A stretch of DNA of 64,000 nt from assembly GCF_016765795.1 (NCBI RefSeq), contig NZ_JAESVP010000006.1:186001-250000 (forward strand), written 5' to 3'. The translations under genes were made by a program, and so were the position numbers. How positions within the stretch are numbered: the stretch's first letter is position 1; each line of letters starts with the position of its first letter. Positions 17,963 to 27,167 of the stretch are shown in pieces. The stretch is from Fuscibacter oryzae (GTDB lineage: Bacteria; Pseudomonadota; Alphaproteobacteria; Rhodobacterales; Rhodobacteraceae). The notes under the pieces were generated by a model, which saw nothing but the letters and a program-made list of their open reading frames with translations, was not told the origin of the DNA and ran no database searches.

Positions 17963-19162
17963 ATGACCCGCCAGCCAAGCCTGCGGCTTGCCATCCTTTC
18001 CCTTGCGCTGGGGGCCTTTGCCATCGGCACCTCTGAATTCGCCGCGATGGGCTTGCTGCCCTGGTATGCCGCCGATCTGGGCGTGACCGATCCGCAGGCG
18101 GGACATGTGATCAGCGCCTATGCGCTGGGCGTGGTGGTGGGGGCGCCGATCACCTCAGTTCTGGGGGCGCGGTTGCCGCGGCGGCGCTATCTAGCGGCGC
18201 TGATCGGGCTTTATGGCGTGATCAACCTGCTGTCGGCTGTTCTGCCGGGATATGGCACGCTGGTGGCCATGCGGTTTCTGGCGGGTCTGCCGCATGGCGG
18301 CTTTCTGGGTGTGGCGATGCTGTTCGCCGCCGATGCCCTACCCCGAGAGCAGCGCGCCAAGGGCGTGACCCATGTCATATTGGGGCTGACCGTGGCCAAT
18401 ATCATCGGTGTGCCGGTGGCAGGATGGCTGGGTCAGACCCTGGGCTGGCGCTGGGGCTTTGCGGTGCCCGGTGTGCTGGCGATTCTGGCGGGAGCGATGA
18501 TTCTGAAATGCGCGCCGCGTGTCGGGGTTGACCCCAATGCCCGCCCGCTGGACGAACTGAAGGCGCTGCGCAATCCGTCGGTCATTCTGACGCTGTTGAT
18601 CGGGGCGATCGGCTTTGGCGGGCTGTTCGCGGTCTATTCCTACCTGTCGGCGGCGATGCTTGCGACCAGCCAGCCGCCCGTCTGGGCGGTGCCTGCCACG
18701 CTGTCGGCCTTTGGCATTGGGGCAACGCTCGGCAGCATTGGTGCTGCACGGCTGACGATCCGGCTGGGTATTTTCCGGGCCGGTCTGGTGCTGATTCTGT
18801 TCATGGCGGCGACGCAAGGCTTTGCCGCGCTGGCGGTGGGAAGCTGGCCGCTGATGCTGGCCTCGGCCCTGGTGCTGGGTTTGGGGTCGGGTATGGTGGT
18901 GCCGTTGCAGACGCGCCTGATGGATGTGGCGGGCAAGGCGCAATCGATGGCCTCGGCAATGAACCACGCCGCCTTTAACGCCGCCAATGCGCTGGGGCCA
19001 TGGCTGGCCGGGCTGGCGCTGGCGGCGGGCTGGGGATGGCGCGCGCCGGGGCTGGTGGGGATCGGGCTGTCGGTTGCGGGCCTTGTCGCGCTGGGTGTGG
19101 CTTGGGCGCATCAGCGGCAGGCCGATCTGGCTGGCCGGGCCAAGGCTTTCCCCGCGGAATAA
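17963..19162 (+). CDS. MFS transporter (AraJ/PbuE-like drug or sugar efflux branch)
   Basis: A 399-residue major facilitator with 12 predicted membrane helices. Helix 1 has the DHA1-branch motif SLALGAFAIGTSEFAAMGLLP. The loop 2-3 Arg-rich sequence GARLPRRRYLA and helix 5 Gly/Pro motif ANIIGVPVAGWLGQ are typical of drug/proton antiporters. Likely role: efflux of small molecules; the substrate cannot be read from sequence. I chose the ATG at 17963 because an upstream in-frame start would add a Cys-rich, non-conserved leader. It converges with ybaK, the two stops being 4 bp apart. Confidence 0.92.
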   Translation: MTRQPSLRLAILSLALGAFAIGTSEFAAMGLLPWYAADLGVTDPQAGHVISAYALGVVVGAPITSVLGARLPRRRYLAALIGLYGVINLLSAVLPGYGTLVAMRFLAGLPHGGFLGVAMLFAADALPREQRAKGVTHVILGLTVANIIGVPVAGWLGQTLGWRWGFAVPGVLAILAGAMILKCAPRVGVDPNARPLDELKALRNPSVILTLLIGAIGFGGLFAVYSYLSAAMLATSQPPVWAVPATLSAFGIGATLGSIGAARLTIRLGIFRAGLVLILFMAATQGFAALAVGSWPLMLASALVLGLGSGMVVPLQTRLMDVAGKAQSMASAMNHAAFNAANALGPWLAGLALAAGWGWRAPGLVGIGLSVAGLVALGVAWAHQRQADLAGRAKAFPAE

Positions 19163-19166
19163 CCCC

Positions 19167-19637
19167 CTAGGCCAGCAGCGCCGCCGCTTTGCCTGAGGTG
19201 GCGCGCAAGGCATCGGCGGGCATAATGCCCAACAGAAGGCCCCGCGCCCCGGCGTTGATCCAGACCTTCGGGGCGGCGCAGGCCCCGGCCTCAAATGCGG
19301 TCGGAACCTGCCGCTTTTGCCCGAAGGGAGAGATGCCGCCCACATGATAGCCGGTCAGCTTTTCGGCCTTGGCCGGGGGCATCATGGCTGCCGCCTTGCC
19401 ACCAAAAGCCGCCGCGACCCGCTTCATCGAAAGCTGCCCGTCTGACGGGATCACGCAGCAGGCCGGCTTCCCGTCCACCTCGACCATCAGGCATTTCAGC
19501 GTCAGCTTGGGGTCCAGCCCCAGCGCCTCGGCTGCCGCCATGCCGATCCGGTCGGCATTCGCATCATAGGAATAGGGGTGGAGTGTGACCGCTATACCCA
19601 AGACGTCCAGCGCCCGCAGTCCCGGAGTCGATGCCAT
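19167..19637 (-). CDS. ybaK: Cys-tRNA(Pro) deacylase, YbaK/EbsC type
   Basis: A 156-residue editing-domain protein. YbaK hydrolyses cysteine mis-charged onto tRNA-Pro. Family features: STPGLRALDVLG start, CLMVEVDGKPACCVIPSD with the core beta strands, and the KRVAAAFGGKAAAM...GYHVGGISPFG region that contains the conserved Lys and the Gly-rich substrate loop. The ATG at 19637 gives the family-like N-terminus. A GTG at 19658 in the same frame would add seven residues and cannot be ruled out. The formaldehyde dehydrogenase gene lies upstream on the same strand across a hairpin repeat. Confidence 0.93.
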   Translation of the reverse strand: MASTPGLRALDVLGIAVTLHPYSYDANADRIGMAAAEALGLDPKLTLKCLMVEVDGKPACCVIPSDGQLSMKRVAAAFGGKAAAMMPPAKAEKLTGYHVGGISPFGQKRQVPTAFEAGACAAPKVWINAGARGLLLGIMPADALRATSGKAAALLA

Positions 19638-19663
19638 CGCTGCTCTGGCCCCTTTCACATTGG

Positions 19664-19706
19664 CCTAAATATCCTTGGGGGATGCGGGGGGCAGACGGCC
19701 CCCCGC
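19664..19706. repeat. Hairpin repeat element, copy 2
   Basis: On the minus strand it reads GCGGGGGGC-loop-GCCCCCCGC (19684-19706), then ATCCCCCAAGGATATTTAGG. It sits 10 bp after the frmA stop and just upstream of ybaK, in the same orientation relative to its upstream gene as copies 4-6. It could attenuate read-through into ybaK. Confidence 0.7.
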
Positions 19707-19715
19707 GCTGCGGTC

Positions 19716-20846
19716 TCAATACACAACCACCGCCCGGATCGATTTGCCGGCGTGCATCAGGTCGAACCCTTCGTTGATCCGCTCCAGCGGCAGGACATGG
19801 GTGATCATGCTGTCGATCTCGATCTTGCCGTCCATGTACCAATCAACGATCTGCGGCACGTCGGTGCGGCCACGCGCGCCGCCGAATGCGGTGCCTTTCC
19901 AGACGCGACCGGTGACCAATTGGAAGGGCCGGGTTTCAATCACCGCCCCCGCAGGGGCTACGCCGATGATGATCGACTGGCCCCAGCCGCGATGAGTACA
20001 TTCCAGCGCGTCGCGCATCACCTTCACATTGCCGGTGCAATCGAACGAGTAATCCGCCCCGCCGATCTTGTCGAAGGGCGTCTTGGTCAGATCGACGATG
20101 TGCTGAACGACCGAACCTTCGATCTTTTTCGGGTTCACGAAATGGGTCATACCGAACTTGCGGCCCCATTCTTCCTTGTCGTCGTTCAGGTCAACGCCGA
20201 TGATCATATCGGCCCCGGCCATTTTCAGGCCCTGAATCACGTTCAACCCGATGCCGCCCAGACCGAAGACCACGGCCTTGGCCCCGATCTCGACCTTGGC
20301 GGTGTTCAGAACGGCGCCGATGCCAGTTGTGACACCGCAGCCGATGTAGCAGATCTTGTCAAAGGGCGCGTCTTCCCGCACCTTGGCCAGCGCGATTTCC
20401 GGTACGACTGTGTGGTTCGCAAAGGTCGAACAACCCATGTAATGATGGATCGGCGTGCCATCCAGCATGGAAAACCGGGTGGTACCATCGGGCATCAGGC
20501 CCTGGCCTTGGGTCGCCCGGATCGCGGTGCAAAGGTTGGTCTTGCGCGACAGGCAGGACGGGCATTCGCGGCATTCCGGCGTGTAAAGCGGGATGACATG
20601 ATCGCCAACCTTCAGCGATTTCACGCCCGGCCCAACGGCGATCACCACGCCCGCACCCTCATGGCCCAGAATCGCCGGAAACAACCCTTCGGGATCGGCA
20701 CCGGACAGGGTGAATTCGTCGGTGTGGCAGATGCCGGTGGCCTTGATTTCCACCAGAACCTCGCCCTCTTTCGGATCGGCCAGGTTCACTTCCATGATTT
20801 CCAAAGGCTTGCCCGGGGCAAGGGCAACGGCGGCACGGGTACGCAT
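19716..20846 (-). CDS. frmA: S-(hydroxymethyl)glutathione dehydrogenase / class III alcohol dehydrogenase
   Basis: A 376-residue zinc-dependent dehydrogenase that oxidises the glutathione-formaldehyde adduct with NAD. It also acts as S-nitrosoglutathione reductase in the family. Catalytic zinc ligands sit in [14 protein letters not shown] and the GCGVTTG cysteine. The structural zinc site is Cys-x2-Cys-x2-Cys-x7-Cys in [17 protein letters not shown]. The Rossmann motif is [10 protein letters not shown]. Length matches the family. It would detoxify formaldehyde, for example from demethylases such as the one at 49.7-51.7 kb, although the genes are far apart here. Confidence 0.96.
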   Translation of the reverse strand: MRTRAAVALAPGKPLEIMEVNLADPKEGEVLVEIKATGICHTDEFTLSGADPEGLFPAILGHEGAGVVIAVGPGVKSLKVGDHVIPLYTPECRECPSCLSRKTNLCTAIRATQGQGLMPDGTTRFSMLDGTPIHHYMGCSTFANHTVVPEIALAKVREDAPFDKICYIGCGVTTGIGAVLNTAKVEIGAKAVVFGLGGIGLNVIQGLKMAGADMIIGVDLNDDKEEWGRKFGMTHFVNPKKIEGSVVQHIVDLTKTPFDKIGGADYSFDCTGNVKVMRDALECTHRGWGQSIIIGVAPAGAVIETRPFQLVTGRVWKGTAFGGARGRTDVPQIVDWYMDGKIEIDSMITHVLPLERINEGFDLMHAGKSIRAVVVY

Positions 20847-20922
20847 ATGGAATTCCTCCCTGTATTTCGCGCGCGAGGCTGTGCGAAACTGGGCAAAAGA
20901 TCAACGCGGGAAACGACCTGAA

Positions 20923-21189
20923 ATGCGCAGATTTACCGTTTTGCTGTTGCTGCCGGTTCTGGCGGCTTGTGTCACCGAACCGCCACCCCTGCCGCCGCAA
21001 GACAGTTGCGGGGCTGCTGCGTTGCAGGGGCTGGTGGGCCAGCCTGCAACGGCGCTACAGGTGATGCGGTTTGCGCATACCGTGCGGGTGATCGAGCCGG
21101 GGATGATGGTGACGCAAGATTATGTTGCTGACCGGCTGAACATTCATATTGATAAGCAAGGCCTGATCAGCCGCGTGGTGTGCGGCTGA
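20923..21189 (+). CDS. I78-family peptidase-inhibitor lipoprotein
   Basis: An 88-residue lipoprotein precursor. The signal MRRFTVLLLLPVLAAC has lipobox LAAC with the lipidated Cys at residue 16. The mature part has two cysteines (one early in QDSCGAA, one at the C-terminal VVCG) and the I78-type sequence RVIEPGMMVTQDYVADRLN. These small envelope proteins resemble potato-inhibitor-type serine protease inhibitors; inhibition here is inferred. Divergent from frmA, with only 76 bp between them. A hairpin follows the stop. Confidence 0.8.
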   Translation: MRRFTVLLLLPVLAACVTEPPPLPPQDSCGAAALQGLVGQPATALQVMRFAHTVRVIEPGMMVTQDYVADRLNIHIDKQGLISRVVCG

Positions 21190-21199
21190 TCTTGTTGTG

Positions 21200-21226
21200 A
21201 TGCGGGGCGACAAAGGTGCCCCGCAT
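21200..21226. terminator. Bidirectional terminator between convergent genes
   Basis: A perfect 9-bp inverted repeat (ATGCGGGGC / GCCCCGCAT) with a 9-base loop fills the 43-bp gap between the I78 lipoprotein gene (plus) and the cytochrome c' gene (minus). There is no long T run on either side. Confidence 0.65.
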
Positions 21227-21232
21227 ACAGCA

Positions 21233-21667
21233 TCACATCCGGTAAGTGGTGTGGCATGCCTTGCAGGCGCCACCAACCGCACCCATGCCAGCGCCCAGCG
21301 TCTCGGCAGAGGTGGTATCCAGCGCGGTTGCTGCGGATTCCAGACCCTTGGCATCCTTCAGGAAGTCATCCCAGCTCGACCAGATTTCCGGCTTTGCTTC
21401 TGAACCGGGGTCGGCGGGGTTCTTTTCGAACTTGGCGGCAATCTGGCCCGCGTGATCGACAAGGGCGGCCTTGGCGGTTGCCGCGGCAGCGGTATCGAAA
21501 GCGGTCTTGCCGCTGGCCATGTCGCCCATGGCTTTGGCCGCACTGCCCATCTCTTTCATCAGGCCTTGGCGGGCGATGACATCTGGGTCGGTTGCCTCCA
21601 CTTCGGCATAGGCAATGCTGCCGGCAAGGGCAAAACCGGCGATCAGAAGAGTACGGAGTTTGGTCAA
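21233..21667 (-). CDS. cycP: Cytochrome c' (class II c-type cytochrome)
   Basis: A 144-residue periplasmic four-helix-bundle cytochrome. The signal peptide is residues 1-21 (ending AYA before Glu). The single heme motif is at the extreme C-terminus, Cys135-Lys-Ala-Cys138-His139, the class II layout with a five-coordinate heme. The proposed role in purple bacteria is NO binding and protection. Arg142, three residues after the heme His, is the conserved basic residue near the distal side in this family. An imperfect FnrL-like site lies about 95 bp upstream. Confidence 0.93.
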   Translation of the reverse strand: MTKLRTLLIAGFALAGSIAYAEVEATDPDVIARQGLMKEMGSAAKAMGDMASGKTAFDTAAAATAKAALVDHAGQIAAKFEKNPADPGSEAKPEIWSSWDDFLKDAKGLESAATALDTTSAETLGAGMGAVGGACKACHTTYRM

Positions 21668-21760
21668 ATCGACCTCCTGTATGGAATCTGTTTCAAAACG
21701 CTAGGCCAGATTGACGCAGGTCTTGTAAAGTTTATCCCCCCCAAATTGACCGTTCACGAG

Positions 21761-21774
21761 GATTTCAATCAATG
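21761..21774 (-). promoter_or_regulatory. Imperfect FnrL-like site upstream of cycP
   Basis: On the minus strand the sequence is TTGATTGAAATCCT, matching TTGAT-N4-ATCAA at 8 of 10 fixed positions. It is about 95 bp before the cytochrome c' start. One half-site is degraded, so this is tentative. Confidence 0.25.
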
Positions 21775-21801
21775 GGTGCGCGAACGCACAGGTCGGGCGC
21801 A

Positions 21802-23031
21802 TTAGCGCGCGGCGCTGGCCTGACGCAGCGACTCCAGCACCAGCAGGCTGGGGTAGCCGTCGGGCAGGTCATGGCGCGCAGTCTGAAAGGCACGGATTGC
21901 GGCAAGGGTGCGCGGCCCCATCTTGGCATCCACGCCGCCGGTATCATGGCCAAGGTCGGTCAGAAGCTGCTGGATCTCGCGCCGCTCAAAATAGGTCAGG
22001 GCGCGCAGATCGCGCGGCCAGCCGCCAAGGAACGGTTTGCCGCCGTGCAGCCGGTCGGCCAGATGGCCCACGGCGAAGACATAGGCATCGGCCATGTTAT
22101 AGGTCTCGATCGCGGAAAAGTTGTCGAAGACCAGAAAAGCTGGTCCGCGCGCGCCTGCGGGCGCGATCAGGGCAGCCCAGCCATCGGGCAGGGCCTGGCC
22201 GTTGGCCGTGGCTACGCCCAGCGCGGCCCATTGTGCCATCGGGCGCTGGGTGCGGCTGCCAACCTGCAACCAGTCGAATCCTTGCGGCAGCGTCACCTCG
22301 ACTGCCCAGGGCGCGCCCTTTTTCCAGCCAGACGCCGCCAGATAGGCGGCGGTCGAGGCCAGCGCATCGGCCGGGCTTTTGCCCCAGATGTTGCGATGAC
22401 CGTCGCCATCAAAATCCACCGCCAGCCGCTGAAAGCTGGAGGGCATGAATTGCGTATGGCCCATGGCCCCCGCCCAACTGCCCTTCATCTCGGCAGCCGA
22501 GATGTCGCCGGTCTGGATGATCTTCAGCGCCTCGATCAGCTCGCCTTCAAAAAAGGCCGCGCGCCGCCCGTCATAGGCCAGCGTGGCAAGGGCCGACAGG
22601 GTGGGAATATCGCCCTTCACGGCACCATAGCTGCTTTCCAGCCCCCAGATCGCCACCACGACCTGCCGGTCCACGCCATAGGTCGCTTCGATCCTGTCCA
22701 GTGCGGCGGCCTGTTCCTTCAGCGCCTTTTGCCCCAGCGCGATGCGGTCATCGGACACCGCCTTGTCCAGATACTCCCAGATCGTCTTGGTGAATTCGTC
22801 CTGCCGCTGGTCCTTGGAAACCACATCGGGCAGGAAATGAGCGGTGGCCATCGCCACATCAAAGGTCTCGGTCGAGATGCCTGCTGCCATGGCGCGGGGG
22901 CGAAATTCGGCAATCCAGCCTTGCAGGCCGCTTTCGGTTCCGTCGATCACGACCTCGATCCTTTGCACAGGTTCTTCCGCAAGGGCAAAGCCCGGCAGCG
23001 CCAGCAGACAGGCTAGAAACAGGCCCCGCAT
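21802..23031 (-). CDS. Lytic murein transglycosylase (MltB family) with peptidoglycan-binding domain
   Basis: A 409-residue exported protein with a signal peptide at residues 1-18 (ending ALA). The catalytic domain has the family sequence WGLESSYGAVKGDIPTLSAL, containing the general acid Glu, and GAMGHTQFMPSSF further on. The last ~60 residues form a PG_binding_1 repeat (QLLTDLGHDTGGVDAKMGPRT). It cleaves glycan strands to 1,6-anhydromuropeptides during cell-wall remodelling. It lies 2 bp downstream of the rnr stop codon, so the two are likely co-transcribed. Confidence 0.94.
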   Translation of the reverse strand: MRGLFLACLLALPGFALAEEPVQRIEVVIDGTESGLQGWIAEFRPRAMAAGISTETFDVAMATAHFLPDVVSKDQRQDEFTKTIWEYLDKAVSDDRIALGQKALKEQAAALDRIEATYGVDRQVVVAIWGLESSYGAVKGDIPTLSALATLAYDGRRAAFFEGELIEALKIIQTGDISAAEMKGSWAGAMGHTQFMPSSFQRLAVDFDGDGHRNIWGKSPADALASTAAYLAASGWKKGAPWAVEVTLPQGFDWLQVGSRTQRPMAQWAALGVATANGQALPDGWAALIAPAGARGPAFLVFDNFSAIETYNMADAYVFAVGHLADRLHGGKPFLGGWPRDLRALTYFERREIQQLLTDLGHDTGGVDAKMGPRTLAAIRAFQTARHDLPDGYPSLLVLESLRQASAAR

Positions 23032-23033
23032 CC

Positions 23034-25289
23034 CTAGCGCCTTTTGCGGATGACTTTCTGGCGCAGCTTGGCGGCCTTGGCTGCCGCCAGGCCGGGCTTG
23101 CGTGGCTGATAGCGCCCGCCCCGCCCCGGTTTGCCCACCGGCAACGCCCGGTCCTCGACCGTCAGCAGTTGCAGGATCAGCCCGCCGGTGACGGGCGTCG
23201 CCTCGGTCAGTCGCACGGTCACGCGCATGCCGTTGGTAAAGGTGGTGCCGGTATCTGCGCCGGTCAGGGTCTGGCTGGTGTCGTCATAATGGAAGAACTC
23301 TCGCCCGATCTCGCGGATGGGAATCAGGCCATCGGCCCCGGTTTCATCCAGTTTGACGAACAGGCCAAAGCGCTGCACGCCAGAAATGCGGCCCGAAAAC
23401 TCGGCCCCCACGCGGTCCGACAGATAGGCGGCCAGATAGCGGTCGGTCGTGTCACGCTCTGCCGCCATGCTGCGGCGTTCGGCATCGGAGATCAGCTTGG
23501 CGGTTTCATCAAGGTTTTCGATGTCCCAGGCCGACAGGCCATCATCGGCCCATTTGTGGCCCCGGATCAGGGCGCGATGCACGATCAGGTCGGAATAGCG
23601 GCGGATCGGGCTGGTGAAATGGGCGTAGTTCTTCAGCGCCAGTCCGAAATGGCCGAAATTCTCGGGGTTGTAATAGGCCTGCGTCATGGACCGCAGGGTG
23701 GTGATGTTGATCAGCTCATCAAACTCGCTGCCCTCGGCCTGCGCCAGCAGACGGTTGAGGTGGGCGGTTTTCAGCACCTGTCCCTTGGCAAGGGTAAAGC
23801 CCGAAGCCTCGGCCACTTCGCGCAGCGCGTCGAGTTTCATCTGCGACGGTTCTTCATGCACGCGGAACAGCAGGGGCTGTTTCAGCCGCTGCAACTCCTC
23901 GGCGGCGCTAACATTGGCGAGGATCATGAATTCTTCAATCAGCTTGTGCGCGTCAAAGCGTTCATAGAACGCGACCGAGGTGACCTTGCCATCGTCATCC
24001 AGAATGATCTTGCGTTCGGGCAGGTCCAGATCCAGCGGCTGGCGGCTGGCGCGGGCCTGTTTGGCGGCCTCATAGGCGGCGTAAAGCGGTTTTATGATCC
24101 GGTCGAGCAGGGGGGCCGTCTTGTCATCAGGACGGCCATCGGCGGCGTCCTGCACCTGCGCGTAATGCAACGAGGCGGCAGAGCGCATCAGCCCCCGAAC
24201 GAAGCGGTGCGAAATCTTGTGGCCACTGGCATCCAGCCGCATCCGCACCGCAAGGCAAGCGCGGTCAACGTGTTCGTGCAACGAACACAGATCGCCCGAC
24301 AGGATGTCGGGCAGCATCGGCACCACACGGTCGGGGAAATAGGTCGAGTTGCCGCGTTTTCGCGCCTCTCGGTCCAGCGCCGAATTGGGGCGGACGTAAT
24401 GGGCAACATCGGCGATGGCGACCCAGACGATATGGCCGCCGGGGTTGTCGGGTTCATGGTCCGGCTCGGCATAGATCGCGTCGTCACGGTCGCGGGCATC
24501 CACCGGGTCGATGGTGACAAGCGGCATGTCGCGCAAGTCGGTACGACCGGCAAGGCCCACCGCAGTATCGGCTCGGTCGGCCTCGGCAATCACGGCATCG
24601 GGGAACTGGTCGGGGATGCCGTGCTGATGAATGGCGATCAGGCTGACGGCGCGGGGGCCGGCCGGGTCGCCCAGACGGGCGGTGATGCGGGCCTGCGGCA
24701 GGCCCATCTGGCGGCGGTTGCCCACGGCCTCGGCCTCGACCAGTTCGCCATCGCGGGCCTCCATCGACAGGTCGGCGGCGACGCGCCATTCCTTGTCGGA
24801 CCCCTTGTCGATCGGCACGATCCGCCCGCCTTCGGAGCCTTTGCGGAATATGCCCAACACCTTGAGCGGGTTCGACCCGATCTGCCGGATCAGCCGCGCC
24901 TCATAGCCATAATCATCCAGATCGACCTTGGACAGGCGGGCCAGAATGCGGTCGCCGCCGCCCAGCGCCGGATCGCCCTTTTTCGGGATGATCAGGATAC
25001 GAGGGGCATCCTCGACCCCTTCCTCCAACGGGCGGGCGTATAGGTCGCCCTGTGCATCGGGGGGCAGGACCAGCAGCACGGCCACGGGGGGCAATTCGCC
25101 CCTTACGCGAAAGCGGCGGGCGGATGTGTCCAGCGTGCCTTCGCTCTCCAGCTCTTTCAGCAGGCGCTTGAGGTCGATCTTGGCATCGCCCTTGATGCCG
25201 AAAGCCTTGGCGATGTCACGCTTGGCGGTCAGGCCGGGGTTTTCGGCGATCCATTGGCGGATCTGGTCCTTGGAGGGAAGCGGGTTCAT
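23034..25289 (-). CDS. rnr: Ribonuclease R
   Basis: A 751-residue 3'-5' exoribonuclease that degrades structured RNA. The domain order is the family's: an N-terminal winged-helix segment (about 1-70), two cold-shock OB folds, the RNB catalytic domain, and a C-terminal S1 domain, then a basic Lys/Arg tail. The RNB active-site aspartates are in TIDPVDARDRDDAIYAE. The HFTSPIRRYSDLIVHR segment is the RNB signature. The ATG at 25289 begins a Pro-Leu-Pro-Ser-Lys N-terminus with the helical region expected. A hairpin repeat separates it from the upstream GNAT gene. Confidence 0.96.
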   Translation of the reverse strand: MNPLPSKDQIRQWIAENPGLTAKRDIAKAFGIKGDAKIDLKRLLKELESEGTLDTSARRFRVRGELPPVAVLLVLPPDAQGDLYARPLEEGVEDAPRILIIPKKGDPALGGGDRILARLSKVDLDDYGYEARLIRQIGSNPLKVLGIFRKGSEGGRIVPIDKGSDKEWRVAADLSMEARDGELVEAEAVGNRRQMGLPQARITARLGDPAGPRAVSLIAIHQHGIPDQFPDAVIAEADRADTAVGLAGRTDLRDMPLVTIDPVDARDRDDAIYAEPDHEPDNPGGHIVWVAIADVAHYVRPNSALDREARKRGNSTYFPDRVVPMLPDILSGDLCSLHEHVDRACLAVRMRLDASGHKISHRFVRGLMRSAASLHYAQVQDAADGRPDDKTAPLLDRIIKPLYAAYEAAKQARASRQPLDLDLPERKIILDDDGKVTSVAFYERFDAHKLIEEFMILANVSAAEELQRLKQPLLFRVHEEPSQMKLDALREVAEASGFTLAKGQVLKTAHLNRLLAQAEGSEFDELINITTLRSMTQAYYNPENFGHFGLALKNYAHFTSPIRRYSDLIVHRALIRGHKWADDGLSAWDIENLDETAKLISDAERRSMAAERDTTDRYLAAYLSDRVGAEFSGRISGVQRFGLFVKLDETGADGLIPIREIGREFFHYDDTSQTLTGADTGTTFTNGMRVTVRLTEATPVTGGLILQLLTVEDRALPVGKPGRGGRYQPRKPGLAAAKAAKLRQKVIRKRR

Positions 25290-25340
25290 GAGCTTGGCCT
25301 AGCACGGAATGCCGGGCAGGGGAACATTGGATGCCAAGAG

Positions 25341-25390
25341 CGGGCGCGCTTCGCCCCCCGCACCCCCCGAAGATATTTGCAGAAGGGGAA
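25341..25390. repeat. Hairpin repeat element, copy 3
   Basis: A short stem GGGCG/CGCCC around a CGCTT loop (25342-25356) is followed by CCCGCACCCCCCGAAG, ATATTT, and GCAGAAGGGG. It occupies the gap between the GNAT gene stop (25395) and the rnr start (25289). The stem has decayed but the CCCCCC-GAAG-ATATTT box is intact. Confidence 0.7.
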
Positions 25391-25394
25391 GAGG

Positions 25395-25811
25395 CTAAAG
25401 GGTCAGCACCATCTCGCGGTGGGGGATGCCCGCGTCATCGAACACCTCGCCATGTGCGACAAAGCCCAAGCGCTCGTAAAAGCCCAAGGCATGCAGTTGG
25501 GCGCCGAGTTTGACCATGGGATAGCCTTGGCGGCGGCATTCGGCGATGCCTGCCTGCATCAGGGCTGCGCCAAGCCCCGTGCCGCGCGCCGAGGCGAGTA
25601 CGCAGACCCGGCCGATCTTGGCATAGCCGGTGCCCGGCACAATGCGGGCGCAGCCGGTGGGGGTGCCATCGATGCGGGCAAGGATGTGGGTTGCGATTGG
25701 GTCAAGGTCATCGACCTCATCCGCCTCGCTGACGCCCTGTTCTTCGATGAACACCACCCGGCGCAGGGCGCGGCAGGTCGCAAGGTCGGTGGTAACAACC
25801 GTCTCTATCAT
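25395..25811 (-). CDS. GNAT family N-acetyltransferase
   Basis: A 138-residue acetyl-CoA-dependent acyltransferase. The acetyl-CoA pyrophosphate-binding motif is visible as [18 protein letters not shown] (Q/R-x-x-G-x-G/A type). The C-terminal beta-bulge [24 protein letters not shown] is that of the ElaA/PhnO-like branch. The substrate is unknown. Its start overlaps the dapE stop by 4 bp, so it is translated with dapE. Confidence 0.9.
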   Translation of the reverse strand: MIETVVTTDLATCRALRRVVFIEEQGVSEADEVDDLDPIATHILARIDGTPTGCARIVPGTGYAKIGRVCVLASARGTGLGAALMQAGIAECRRQGYPMVKLGAQLHALGFYERLGFVAHGEVFDDAGIPHREMVLTL

Positions 25812-26956
25812 GCGAAATAGTCCCGCAAGATGCGGGTGTAGATCGCCTTCAACTGGCCGATCTGCGCCACCTCGACCCGCTCGTCAACCTGATGCATCGT
25901 CTTGCCCACCAGACCGAATTCCACCACCGGGCAGTGGTTTTTCACAAACCGCGCATCCGAGGTGCCGCCCGAGGTGGACAGTTCCGGCTTGCGGCCGGTT
26001 TCGGCCTGTACTGCCGCTGCCACCATGTCCGAGAAGTCGCCGGGCGGGGTCAGGAAACTTTCGCCGGAAATCTGGAAGCGACAGGTGATCTCTACTCCGG
26101 TATCGGCCCAGACCGCAGCGGCCTGCGACGACAGCCAGTCAGCCAGGCTGGCACCGGTGTGCAGATCGTTGAAGCGGATGTTGACGGTGGCATGGCCCTT
26201 GGCCGGGATGACATTGGTGGCCGTGTTGCCGCAGTCGATGGTGGTGATGGCAAGGGTCGAGGCGTCGAAATGGTCGGTGCCTTCGTCCAGCGGTTTTTCT
26301 TCCAGCCTTGCCAGCAGCTTTACCAAGGCAGTCATCGGGTTTTTTGCCCGGTGGGGATAGGCCGAATGGCCCTGCACGCCGGTGGCGGTGAACCAGCAGG
26401 TCATGCTGCCCCGGCGACCGATCTTCATCATCTCGCCCATCACATTCGGGCTGGTCGGTTCGCCCACAAGGCAATGGGTCATCCGTTCGCCATGGGCGGC
26501 CATCCAGTCGAGCAGGGCCACGGTGCCATCGACGGCGTCGGCCTCTTCATCGCCGGTAATCGCAAGGATCAGCGCGCCATCGGGTGGGGTTTCGCGCACA
26601 AAGTCGATGGCGGCGGCGACAAAGGCGGCGACGCCCGATTTCATATCGGTGGCGCCCCGGCCATACATGAAGCCGTCAACCACAGCCGCGCCAAAGGGAT
26701 CTTGGGTCCAAGCTGCGGCATCGCCTATTGGAACCACATCGGTATGGCCGTTGAAACCAAAGCTGCGGTTCGCCCCCCGCGCGCCCCAGCGGGCGAAAAG
26801 GTTGGCGATGCCGCCCCGGTCTACCCGTGTGCAAGCGAACCCTGCCGTGGAGAGCTCACGTTCCAGCAACTCCAGCGCGCCGCCTTCGGCGGGGGTGACC
26901 GAGGGGCAGCGGATCAACTCGGCGGTCAGGCGGACGGGATCAAAGGGTTCGGTCAT
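25808..26956 (-). CDS. dapE: Succinyl-diaminopimelate desuccinylase
   Basis: A 382-residue M20-family metallohydrolase that removes succinate from N-succinyl-LL-2,6-diaminoaminopimelate in lysine and peptidoglycan synthesis. Zinc-binding and catalytic segments are [37 protein letters not shown] with the catalytic Glu pair, and the C-terminal [11 protein letters not shown] and HQVDERVEV. Length is normal. The dapD gene for the preceding succinylase lies 3 kb away in the same orientation. Confidence 0.96.
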   Translation of the reverse strand: MTEPFDPVRLTAELIRCPSVTPAEGGALELLERELSTAGFACTRVDRGGIANLFARWGARGANRSFGFNGHTDVVPIGDAAAWTQDPFGAAVVDGFMYGRGATDMKSGVAAFVAAAIDFVRETPPDGALILAITGDEEADAVDGTVALLDWMAAHGERMTHCLVGEPTSPNVMGEMMKIGRRGSMTCWFTATGVQGHSAYPHRAKNPMTALVKLLARLEEKPLDEGTDHFDASTLAITTIDCGNTATNVIPAKGHATVNIRFNDLHTGASLADWLSSQAAAVWADTGVEITCRFQISGESFLTPPGDFSDMVAAAVQAETGRKPELSTSGGTSDARFVKNHCPVVEFGLVGKTMHQVDERVEVAQIGQLKAIYTRILRDYFA

Positions 26957-27014
26957 GACGGGTTTCCAAAGAGGGCTGACCCTGACCTAGCGCGCGGGGC
27001 GGTGGGCTGCAATC

Positions 27015-27060
27015 TTTGTGGCGCACGGGCTTTGTGGCACCGGCGTTGTGGCACGGGGGC
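27015..27060. repeat. Three imperfect 15-16-bp tandem repeats
   Basis: Three head-to-tail copies of (T)TTGTGGC(G/A)C-(A/C)CGGG-type sequence occupy 27015-27030, 27031-27045 and 27046-27060, in the divergent gap between dapE and the Hint gene. They do not look coding. Confidence 0.5.
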
Positions 27061-27167
27061 AACCGGGCGTTGGGGTGTGGCTGGGTGATTCGCTTTCGCG
27101 GTGACATTGCCGGGCGGTCCGCCTAGTTTGCCAGATGAGCGAGAGGAACAGCGGGGGGCGGCAGCCA

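Noticed and set aside
23169-25043. A 624-codon plus-strand frame across rnr
   Set aside because: Antisense shadow; the minus strand has a complete RNase R with all domains.
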